A DNA stretch of 64,000 nt, taken from NCBI GenBank assembly GCA_013396635.1, contig WBMW01005152.1, positions 218,501 through 282,500 on the forward strand. Reading direction: 5' to 3'. Both the position numbers and the translations under genes were made by a program. This document shows, in pieces, positions 50,801-62,800 of the stretch. Within the stretch, counting starts at the first letter, position 1, and each line of letters opens with the position of its first letter. Source of the stretch: Penelope pileata (lineage: Eukaryota; Chordata; Aves; Galliformes; Cracidae). The notes under the pieces were generated by a model. It had not been told where the DNA came from. It made no database searches and saw nothing but the letters and a program-made list of their open reading frames with translations.

Positions 50801-53800
50801 ACGAGCTTTTATGATTAGAGACAGCATTACCAGAGAAGGATATACTTTCTAAGCACAACAGTTGCTGGTAGTATTTCACATTTTAGCAGCTGCAGAAGTC
50901 AACTTCTGTCTTTTGATTAAAATAAAGAAAAAAAGTAGTAATACAGTGTCTTTTACAGTGGGACTGCTTAGCATTGTAATTAAATGTGCTGCAGAATTTT
51001 CTTAGTTTTTTTGAGCATTTTACCAGAGTTTTTCAGTTTTTAATGAGGGAGGCAGGGCCATACTTGTTATTGCAACGTTCTGTAGCCGCCTCATTAGTTC
51101 AGGAGGTGTATGCACAAACAGACTCTGCAGTTTTTCAGTTGATTGGGAGATTCTTGAAATCTTTCTTGGTGACTTTCAGAAACTTACAGAAGAGAAGTAT
51201 CTCGTGGAGGAGCATGTAAATGAGGCAGCTATTATTATTCGTAACACCAAGGAGCCCAAGCTAACCTTGAAGGTGATACTTACATCCCCTCTCATTCGAG
51301 ATGAAGCAGAGAAGAAGGAAGGAGGTACACAGAGCGTTTTAACCTTTTTTTTTTTTTTTTAAGACTGTTCTATCTAAATGCCCTGACTGTGCAGCACAGG
51401 GTTAATTAGGAAATAGGTTTTTAATTGTGTATCATGTACTAACTAGACTGGCTATTGCCACAACACGTTACGTTATTTGTGCCTTAAGAAGATGATATTA
51501 AAAAGACAACAGTCACTTAACTGACATGTAACTATGCAGTAGTTTTCATTTGTAAGCAACATTGCGAGTGTTAACTTTGACACACAATGACATCTCAGTT
51601 CTCCTTTCTTTCAGACTTGCTAGTTAATCCTTGAGCACCCCAGCGCTGCACAGTCTTTTTAAAATTCAGTCAGTCAAGTGGGATTGGTTTGTAGTATCTT
51701 GACAAACTCATAAAACTGTTTTTCTTTTTTATATATAATAACTCTCCTGCAAAGCTTGCAAGTATATCCTCCTGACCCTCAGTTTTTGTTGTTGATACAT
51801 GTGTATGTTTCTAGCTTTAAGAGTTTCCTAACCTGGATTCAATTGAAGTTAGGGTGTTACAATGCAGTACTTTTGCTTCTGAATTAAATGCTGTACCTCA
51901 TACCCTTGGTGCAAAATAGATTTAGAGAACTGTAACTTAGTTTCTTTCTATTCCTCTCCCTAACTGCCTGACTTCCGATCTAGTCATAGGCCCTTTTTAA
52001 AGAACTGTTGACTGGTAGTATCAACGAGGCTGAAAACAGGGAAATAGAGAAGAGCAAATGTAGCCATATCAAATGTAGCCACATAGCCACATTTTGTTTT
52101 ATTTTCTAAATCTTATCAGTAATTTCTGCTTCCGCTTCCCAAACCTATCCCTAGAAACTTTGCCACTGGATGATGTCAGACCTTTGACCAACTGGCCACT
52201 CTCTGTCATGACAACTGAGGCAGCAGGGCCCATGTGGGCTAGGGAACTCCCTGTCGCTCTCTTCCCATTCTAGACTTGCCACAAGCCCTTTGCTTCCTCC
52301 CCTCTCCCACATGAACTACCGATACAAGGCGAAATGTTGGTCAGTTTCTCTTCATTTTTGTTTGAGGTATGGGCAGGAAGGACCATTTTGAAAAGAAACA
52401 GCACTTTGGCAGCAGTTAGTTGCAGAAAAATCTTACAAAACAGATGAATGGCAAAGATTTCTATTTGTAACATCTGTTTATTTTTAAATTAGTAAATATG
52501 CTCTTTTGCAAGACCACTAAAAATAAACTGCACGCTACTGTAGTTGTTCTCCAGCTTCCCGTAAGCTGTTGGGCAGGCTTGTTGTTTCTGCGGCTGATGG
52601 ATGTTTGTGAGGAGAAGCACAAAGTGCAGAGCTAATTTTAACGATACAGGATTTGTAATATGCCCATAAGGGGAAAGTTTTGCACAAAGGCTTCCATCGA
52701 AGTATGTTGCAAAAAAGGAGTGCCATTGTGGCAGTAAACTCTTGGGACTCCTGAACTAATGTTAAAATGAATGAGGATTTGAATTTTAATGTTTTCCTAT
52801 ATTTAAAATATTCTGTTTTCATTGTCTTCAAATACTTTTCAAAATATTATACTGATTTTTTTAAACTTAAAACCTTTTTACTGCCTCTGCTGGAGCAGTG
52901 TTATGCTATTATTTCTGTAAACTTGATGAGGACAGTTAGGGTAAATGGATCTTGTTTTAACATTCAGGTTCTTTGACACTGATTGAGCACAAGCGAAACA
53001 TTTATTATATTCCTTTATAAAAAGGTATGCAGACGTAAATATGTGAATGCAAGTTTTAAGTGATAAATATATAAATACTTTACATAATATTTGCAACTCT
53101 TTTGAAGTCTCTTTTACTTAAATTCAGACCAAAAAAATTTTCATAAAGGGAAAATATTCTGAGAAATTGTGAGGTGAAAACACCCTTATCTCCAATGAAA
53201 ATACTGCCGTATGTTTTTGATACTCCTGGAAAAAAAAACAAAAAACCTAATGCAATTACATCTTCTGTGCAGTTTTTAAAAACTGAGTTGATTCCATACC
53301 TTCTTTTGGATGAAGGAATTCAATGCTTGTCAAGTTTGCCTTTCATCTTTCGTGTAAGACAGGCTGCTGGGGTCCAGGTGCCCTGCGAGCCGCTCCCAGG
53401 GAGCAGAGGCTGCGCGAAACTGACCAAGGTTTCCAGCCGTTCGGTGGTGAGCCACTAATCCTCCTCTAACCAAATCAGCAAGGTTAGGGCAATGGGCCTC
53501 CTTATCAGTGCTCCCATCTGTTCTGTAGGAATGCTGTGTGTACCTTCATGCCCTGATGTCAGAATGTACGAAAAACATTCCTGGATTTCTCTTCAGTCCC
53601 CACCTCTTTGGAAAAGTGTTCATGTTTAAACTGTGGTGTCTGCCCTATTTGTTTTTGCTGCTTGTTAGCAAAAATAAATAGTGGACTACTGTGTGTGTGT
53701 GCGCGTGCATTTCAGTGTTTCTCAGATGGCTATCTATAAAGCTCTGCTTTTTCATGTTAAGAAGATAAGCATCTAAAATGCCTGCATTTTGCTTCAGTTT

Positions 53801-56800
53801 AAAAATTTAAACTTAAACTAAATTTTTAGCCACAGCATGATAAAATAAATTGAGCTTTCCAGACCAGAATATTGTACCTTGCAAATCAGTTCTCATTACT
53901 GAGCAGGACAGTCAAAAAAGCTTGTGTAATAATAAACCAGTTCAGTTACCAAAGTGGTGCTGGAATCAGCCCTGCTCCGTAAGCGAGCACGTACTGCATC
54001 AACAACCTGCCTTCGTGGGCAGACAGTACTGCTCCAGAGGTGCCAGCCCCTCAGAAGGGGCTGCGAGCCACTGGTGTACCTTGCCTCTGTGGAGAAGACA
54101 ACGCTCCTTTTGTGGCTGACTGTAAATTAATGAAGCTGGCAGCTACTGTAAGGAGAGAGAAAATACAGCAAGGGGGGAGAGATTTACTGAAGGATTGGTT
54201 CTGTGTTGCAGTGTGAGAGCAAACGTCAGTCAGGGTTTTATTACGAACTGTTTAATAAACTTCTTGTATCTTTGCCCTTGTTAAAACCACAAGGGGAGGG
54301 AAAAAATAAAAAGGAAAGCTTTGCAATTACCTTTGAAAATTTTGATTGGGTCTCACTTTCCTGACTGGCAGAGCATGAAGAAACATGCCATTCTACTGAG
54401 GATGTTGAAAGGGAGTCTGCTGCAGGCTGCTCACCCTCTTCACTGCTTGTTCTCTTCATCCTTCTGTTCAATAGAATCTTGCACCAGAAGCTGGCTGACT
54501 GCAACATCTGCAAAAAGTGGTCAGAAAACTGGCACTGAAATTGTAATCAGAAAAATTCTCCAACATATTTGTATTATAGACCATTGGTAGTAGTCTTAAT
54601 CCTACTGGAGAAGTAAGATTGAGTTTGCTGAAAACAGATGTTATGAGAATAGAAAAGCCTTTTTGTTCACCTGAATGACTGATGACATGCTCTGTTTATG
54701 GCCTTATAGCTTAAAGGCAAACAAATTTACTTTGCCAATGGCTGCGATGTGCCTTCGTGGTCTTGTGCAACACACTATGTATGTGAAGATACAGTTTGTT
54801 GCCAAAAATTAATGATTTTGCACTCAGTCATCTTTGCTATTTCTAACGTTTTAAAATAAGATTCTGATCATTCATTGACAGTAGCTGTTTTATATAATAC
54901 ATGAGCTTTAAGCAGATGTTTATATTGCCCAAAATAAAGCTTTTTTATGCAACTACACAGATGTACATTTAGTAACTGTGCCATGAAACTACTCCTGAAA
55001 ATAAATGAAACTGCAAAAGAAATTTAGAAGCAAATTTTGTGTTCCTTAGTGACCTTTTGTGCTTGTAGAAATTAAGTACCTTGAGACTGCAGCTTTTATT
55101 TGGAGAACAAGCAAGAGGAGTGATTAATCTCAATATTGTAATGGTGTTGTTGAGGGCAATAAGAAACAATGCAAATATCTGCTGTGAAGTTCATCAGGGT
55201 CAGAAAATAAGCTTATAGCACTTAAGTCTTCTGCTGACAGCAGAACCAGCAGGTGCAAAATGCAGCTATGAGCTATCAGACAAGATACCTGGTTCTGTTC
55301 AGCTTTACACTTTTTTTTTTTTTTTTGACTCTGGGCTCTCTTATCCATCGTAACACAATGTGCTTTTACCAGAGTAACCTTCCCATTGATGGCGTATGAG
55401 GTGGAGCAACTTAACAGGAAAGATGCAATGACATTTGCAAACAATACTACCCAAAGTAACCTATAGAAAAATACTTTGAGATGTTGCTAATAAATTGTAT
55501 GTACAAACTGACTGTACTTTTTCTCCTAATATCTTGATATTTTAAGAGTCTTCCTGGATACCAAATCTAGCATATATTTGTGGACTGGATGTTGTATTTC
55601 ATTCAGACATTTGTAGGTCTCCTGAGACCTGAAGAATTGTCCATTATGAACAATGAAAAAAGTTTTCCCAAATTGTTTATTTTGAAATGATGAGTAATTG
55701 TGTATTCGTAGGAAAATAACATATTCAAGGTTATATCTGAGCCATGAATTCATTTACTGCTTCCACTGTGATGTTCTCATGTCAGATAAAATCCAAATCT
55801 ATATCCTGTCAGATACATAAAATCTGTCATTTATAAAGTTTCCAGAAAATCTGGATGCTAATCAATCCTTTTAAGAAAAAAATTAAAATTAAAAAATCAG
55901 GGAAGAAAGGACTATTGTGTAATATTCCTCATTACAGAATTGGATGTGACTGCTAAAAGCAGTTTGTTACGTGCTGGATAAAAAAAAAGAGAGAGAGAGA
56001 GAGAAAGGAGGGGGAAGAGAAGTGTAAAGCTCCACAGAAGATGTCTTGTCTCTAAAATCCTTCTTTGAATTTCATCTGTTTTGGTTGCTGTTGGGAAGTG
56101 AAGATTTTTACAAGCGGGGATTACCTCTCGATATGTTAATAATCTGGAAGTTGCCAAACTTCTTTCTTTCATATGTTCTGGTTATATGAAAGATTAATCA
56201 AACTGTAAACATCTTATTAGCATTTCTTGTATATTTCTTTAATTGAATTACATTGGCTGATGCCATTCAAGAAAAAATATTTCAAATATATTCGATGGGC
56301 TTTTTTGAATTCTAAACAATTGTATGGGAATAACATCAGAGTACTTTCTACCTACTGTAATTTTTATATTCTACCCCTCTCAAGAAAATCTTCCCGTTGT
56401 CGAAAGAAGCTTGTCTCTGAAATCATGTGCCATTTTTGTGCACTTGGAAGTCATAAAGAAGGGAAAGAAGAAAAACCACCAAAGAAGTGCTATATAGCTG
56501 TTTTCTGCCCTGAAATGTGTTCTACATTTTTAATAAGATCCCAGATTGTCTGTAGCAGTGGCCATCTTTATTATTACTGTTATTTTATGAGGAGCGAATG
56601 CCTTTGCTTCTGTTGCACACGTGCACATTTACTACCTTTAATGGCTTGTTTAAATTAAATAACAGTGCACTTAAATTCTGGGAGTCTTATTACCTCATTG
56701 AGATGCTGCCACTCTTTTTGTATTGTGACAGAAACCCCTTGGTCAAATTGTATCTGTCTCTTTTTATCCCATTTTTACCAGTAGACAATGTTGCGATGAA

Positions 56801-59800
56801 AGATCCTCCGGACTTATTGGACAGGCAGAAATGCCTGGAGGCCTTGGCGTCTCTGCGGCACGCCAAATGGTTTCAGGTTGGCTATTTGTTCTTACCTTGT
56901 TGTTACTGTAGCCTTACGAGGTTTAATTTGAGATATTTTATTTTAATGCCTCTTTAATTTCTGATTAGTCCCTAGTAGAGCGAAGGTCTACAATTCCGAA
57001 TTCAGTGCTGTACTGTGTAAGGGCAGGCATGACAGGTAGACAGCCATCTGGTGTAGAGTTCTTGTGAGGCTACGAAAGCAATCTTGACATTTTGCTTCCT
57101 TTTCTTTGTCTCTATAGAAATTGAAATATTTTACTTTATATAACTGTTCTTATTTTGCATGAAGCTGATTAAGTATTAAGTAGTTACCGTAAATAAAAAT
57201 AAAACCCAAAAAAGCTACCCCAGGACTCTGCATTTAAAAAGAAAAGCAAAATTGAAGGCCAGGTTTTTGCAGGTATATTGGAACCATTTTGTTTGTTTTA
57301 GGCCAGGGCAAATGGACTAAAATCATGTGTAATTGTGCTTCGTATTCTGCGGGATTTGTGCAACAGAGTCCCCACATGGGCACCACTGAAAGGATGGGTA
57401 AGTACAGAAAGAGTTGAAGGCAACCTGCTCAGATCTCAATTTTTTCTAAGGATTGTAGCAGTGTCTGGAAGGGGGGAAACAGTGCATTGTATGACGTGTC
57501 TCCCTTTAACCTCCCTCTCCTCTCTTCTTTCTACTCCCCACTAACTGCTACCTGTGTGGAGAAGTGCTTACAGGAAGGAAAGAGAACACGAGTGTTTGTT
57601 CAGTTTATAGGGTGTACTAACACAATGGAAAGAGGCATGACATTGTGGGGACTTGCATGTCCTTACGGATTTGCTATAGAATCCCCCTTGCTACCTCTGA
57701 CTTCAGCTATTCAAAAAGTCTCCTGCTACCATGGCAATGGTGGTCCTTAGAGAGCATCCCATTCCAGGTTAGCAGGTTTGGAGAGGGCAAAATGCGCTGC
57801 ATGTCCAGAGAGGAACACTTTGGAGGCCAGTGGAGGCAGTATTTTCTCTCACATAGAACTGATATTCCTTAGGAGGAGAATATTCACATGATTTGGCTGT
57901 AAAAGAGCTCCTCCTTTTAGACTTTACTATGCAGTTAATGGAGAGCAGTGTTTCCTCAGAAGGTAATTCAGAGCAGGGAACAAATTTATGTGCTGTGAGC
58001 TGTCCTCTGGGATGGCAGCCTCAGCAGTTAGACTTGTAGTGGATTAAAACTGGAGTAAACTGATGTGAATATTCTTCCCCTCAACCTCTTCCTATTTAAC
58101 TGCAGTTACAGTTACCCTTGTGTCCATACTAATCGTAATTTAATGTCTTCTAGCCACTCGAGCTTATATGTGAAAAATCTATAGGTACTTGTAATAGACC
58201 TTTGGGCGCTGGGGAAGCATTACGACGAGTGATGGAGTGTTTGGCATCTGGAATTCTGCTTCCTGGTAAGGGGCCGGGTTAACTTGAGCAATACAAAGGA
58301 GTGATCGGGCAGCCCTTGTCATTTAACAGGATGCTGCTGCGGGATGATGGGATGAAAAATGCCTGCCTTGTGCTCCCTGCCTGCAGTGGAACTAAATGAT
58401 GACTTATTGTTTAAAATTAAAAGATAAAAGGAAGGTTGGATGGTTGTAACCATTTGAATGAAGTACTTCCAGTGCAGTTAGGAGTTCATGGGAAATGCTA
58501 GGTTTGTTGATAAATGAACCTCTATCTCATTAAGGGGTTACAAACAAATATGGACCTAATGCCTAGCTGCTTTCTGTAGCTTCACTGAAATCACCATGTC
58601 TACCCAAATTATTATTATTAATATTAAACCTCCTGCTTTTAGTTCACACTGTTGTACACATGCAGTGTTTACACTGATTAGTACTGTGGCCCCTTGTTTC
58701 AAGAGTTAGCTTGCTTTGTATGATATTGGAATCCCTTACTGGAAAAGGAACACTTCCCGCTCTGCTGATGATGGAGACTAGCACTTGCAATGTCCATTAG
58801 TCCCTGTTTTCATTTTGCTTCATGTTTACTCTCAATAATCCTTTACCTTCTTCCTTGCCAGGAGGCCCTGGTCTGTACGACCCCTGTGAACGGGAGCCAA
58901 CAGATGCTTTGTCTTACATGACAGTTCAGCAAAAAGAAGCCATTACGCACAGTGCTCAGGTAGAAAACTTGTACTGAGGAGCTACATGCTATAACTCTGA
59001 GGATTTCAGCTAATTGATTCAGTTTATTCTCTGACAGGATGAATTATTTTAATAGCAGTCCTGATCATTCTTCCAGTGCCCTATGCTGGAAAGATGAAAT
59101 GGTACTTTATGAGTGCAAGAGTTAGGATGAAAGATAATCCTTAAGCAGCCCACTGTGCGTGCACTATTTGCATCCCACCCTCAAGTGCTGACAGCAGAGT
59201 CCTCGAGTAGGTTCCCTGTCAATGCAGCCTGCACTTCATATTACAGAAATTGAGTTTTAAATTTTTACAAACCAATGTTTTCTATAGCTATCATTCCGCA
59301 TAGAAAAAATGACTTTATGTCTACAGACCTAGTTAGAAACTTAAGACAACTCCGATAAAATAGTGCTGTGCTGTAACTTTCATTTTCACTGTCACTTTAC
59401 AGCATGCCCTCAGATTATCAGCCTTTGGTCAGATTTACAAGGTTTTGGAAATGGATCCCCTCCCATCAAATAAGTCGTTTCAGAAATATTCCTGGTCAGT
59501 AACTGACAAGGAAGGTAAGTACTGTTTGCTCCAAAAATCACTGATTTGGAAGTAGGCTAGGGATTGATGCAGAATGAATGAAATTCCTGAGTTACATGCT
59601 ATGAATGTAAGGTGGAAGTTTTTCTTTGCATTAAGTTTTTGGTTTTTATGTAATTATTTTGTTGTTAGAAGAAAATAAGTTCTGTTCTCCAGAAGTACCA
59701 ACAGCGGAGCTGCGGCACAGCTAGGGTACAGAGGATTTCCCTTGAGCATAAAGTCCTTTTGAGGTCTGAAAAGAAGTAGTATTTATGATTCTTATGCTGA

Positions 59801-62800
59801 GGAAGGAGAGAATTTAGACTGGTAAAAAGCATATAATGAATGTCCATAGCAAGAACTACTCAAGATATACCTTTACATGTATTTCTTTTTTGAAAAATCA
59901 GAACTATTACAGTACTTGCCTTAGACTAAATGTAAAAAAAACCAAACAAACAAAAAAAAAAAACCACCCCAAACAACCAAACCTGCAGAATTACACTACT
60001 TCTATCACACATGATATTGGAACATCTTCCATGGCCTAGTACATTGAGTAATAAGCTACTGTTGGCTTGCATGTAACCATAAGAAAGCTTTGACTGAAGG
60101 TTGAGGTTTTTTTAATGTTATAAACATGGAAAGAAAAGTCTGGGACTAATGTGTCTCCTGTTATGGAATTTTGTTTTACTAGTAGTATATTCATATGACA
60201 AGGAAATTTATACCCTAGGTACAGGCTCATCTGCTCTCAAGAGACCGTTTGAAGATGGTGTTGGGGATGATAAAGATCCAAATAAAAAGATGAAGCGTAA
60301 TCTGAGGAAAAGTAAGTTCAACACTTCTCAATCCTGTTTTCAGAGATCCACTGTACAGTGGGAGCTGGTTGAAGAGCTTCTCTGTTTTGGCGTGCAATAG
60401 CAGGTGAAAGTCTCTAGAACAAAAAGCAGTGTCTTTATTGCCCAACACTGACAATGTCAACCATCTCTTACGGTGTGTCTGAATTTCTCCTGACATGTTT
60501 TACTAACTGAATGATTATCTGAAGACATCAGATAATCATGGGATTATCTGTCAGGTCACAGGAAAATTTAAGATGCCCAAGCAACTAAGGTATTTTATTG
60601 ATTACTCCTCTCTACCGATTTTCCCTAGTAATATCGCAGTGTTTTGCTGTGTGAAGACTTGCCTTCTCACACTCTTCCCTTCTTGATATAGTCACTGGTC
60701 TCTCAATACATTCCACAAGAAAAAATACAGTGCTTCATCTACAAAACACTGAGACTGAATATATGCACAGACTAAAAATCTCTCAGCATTTGTGATCCAG
60801 GCAGTTCTAGAGACTATTTTGATTGTGCTACATTGGTGCCAGTTCCATGTCTGGTTCTTCACTACATGTAAAACCTGTTACTTTTATAGTAGCAGAAAGA
60901 ATACAGCTAGGTACAAAAGAATTGTATGAATTTTAAAAGATGGATAATTATAGTTATCAAAATTGAAATAGCTTATTGTAGACTTAAATGTTACGACTAT
61001 CCTCAATCTTTGAGAGGCAGATGGGGGTTTTGCTCCTTTATACAGACAGAAGGCACTTCAATGCAAGCTGTTTCATTTCTCTGTTCATCTTGTTTTGTTC
61101 ATCTCTCCCAACCCTTCTTCTCCCTCCCCCAGTACTAGATAGTAAAGCAATAGATCTCATGAATGCTCTGATGAGGCTGAACCAAATCAGGCCAGGGCTT
61201 CAATATAAGCTGCTGTCACAGTCCGGTCCAGTACATGCCCCAGTCTTCACAATGTCTGTAGATGTCGATGGTACGACATATGAAGCGTCAGGACCTTCTA
61301 AGAAAACAGCCAAGCTCCATGTGGCAGTGAAGGTAAGGCAGCCTAAAGTAATGTGTTAACACCACCAGATCTTGGAACACAGACTGTGAAATATGGTTAG
61401 AACTAGTAACACTAGTAAAACTCAATAATAAATAAATAACTGGATGAAGCTGAGGTACTGCCTGTGTACTCAGAACACAGCTGGGCAATGGATCAAAAAG
61501 CATCACTGGTTTTAGATTAATGGATAGGGACAGTGTAGAAACATGGAGGGAAAAACTCCCAGGGCTCTGCAGGTCAGCTCAAGGACTGAATGTGTTTAAG
61601 CTGTGCATTGGGGAATGTGTGTGTGCCAGTTTTGTTCTGTTCTACTCCTTCCTCCTGTTGATTAGAAAATGTGGTGGTGGCTCCCTCCTTCTCCCCTTCC
61701 TTCTCCACATCTATCTGTTCCTGGGTCGTTGAACTCCTTGAAGCATGGAGTTGTTGCCTGTCCTGTCTTCCGTAGCTGAAGAACAGCTCTGTGCACTGGG
61801 GTAAACACTGTACTTTCATGATCGATCTCCAGTTAGTTTTTCAATAAGAGACTAATATACAGTCGCTAGTCAACCTGCTGTTGCTTCTTGTAGATGCTGT
61901 ACATGGCAGAGCTTTTGTACGTTAAAGCAGTAATAGACTGGAATGCCCAACATGAGTGCTCTTATTGTGTGGCAAGAGGATAGTTGAGATGTTAAAGTAG
62001 ACCAAGCCTGTTGGGTTTCTGGGAAGAAAGGGTAGTTTCCTACAGATAATTTGTGTGAAAGAGAACCTCTTTTAATAGAACTGCAGTTACGATAGAAACA
62101 AGCACATCTGTCATTCTATTCTTCATTTTAGGTGTTTTTAAGGAGAATTGCATTTTCAGAAGCTTCATCTGGCAACTTTCTGCTTTCTTTTGATTTCAGT
62201 TTTGAAAATCCCATTCTCCCTTTTGCTTTCATGTTCAAAGTGTCTAAAAGTATCTGAGGGAATGTGTTGTTCCTGAGGAAAAGCAACTCTGCATGTGTGT
62301 CCTTCCAGACTTTCTTCCTCCTGCTTTTATTTTACCTCACTCCCTGCAGTTGTTCGGAGGAAGGAAGGGGGAAAAAAAAAAAGAAAATTTGCTCTGAAAA
62401 GCTGTGGCTTCTCTGCCCTTGAACTTCTCTGTGTCTGCCAGATCTGTGCTGGTACCTACCCAGCTCTGTTCCCAACCTAGACACAAGTCCTGGGCTGCAT
62501 TTCAAAACATCCTCTGACTCAAGCCAAGGACAAATGGATGGTGTGGTAGAGACTAGCTCTACCCCTAAGCAAATCTGGGTCCTGCTTTTCCAGACTTACA
62601 AGGGAACTTAGTGTTATCCCTTCAGTTTCTAGATCTGACCTTTTTAAAAATCAGAAGCCCAAAAAATTAAGCTAAACATACAGCAACTGTGTGGGACTGA
62701 GTCTGAGGTCACCCTTGTAGTTCACAACTCAGTGCTTGAACAGTGATTTTTGCAAACTTTCTTCTTGGGACTACGTTTTTACATTTTCAGGAGAGCTTCA

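Larger units (their letters stand above)
51325..56784 (+). other. STRBP intron 5
   Basis: Phase 1, 5460 bp, donor gtacac, acceptor atttttaccagtag. It holds a 16-T run (51345-51360), a small CpG-containing patch near 53384-53445, a second 16-T run (55311-55326) and a (GA)n microsatellite (55988-56004). No coding exon is supported; a 143-codon frame at 56227-56658 has no family match or splice sites. Confidence 0.82.

Noticed and set aside
53384..53460. GC-richer stretch in intron 5 that might be an exon
   Set aside because: Has several CpGs and a gtgagc-like site, but no family match, and inserting it between exons 5 and 6 is not supported by STRBP protein sequence.
56227..56658. 143-codon plus-strand frame in intron 5
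   Set aside because: Tyr/Phe/Cys-rich translation of AT-rich intron DNA, not found between exons 5 and 6 of STRBP, and its inclusion would break the reading frame.
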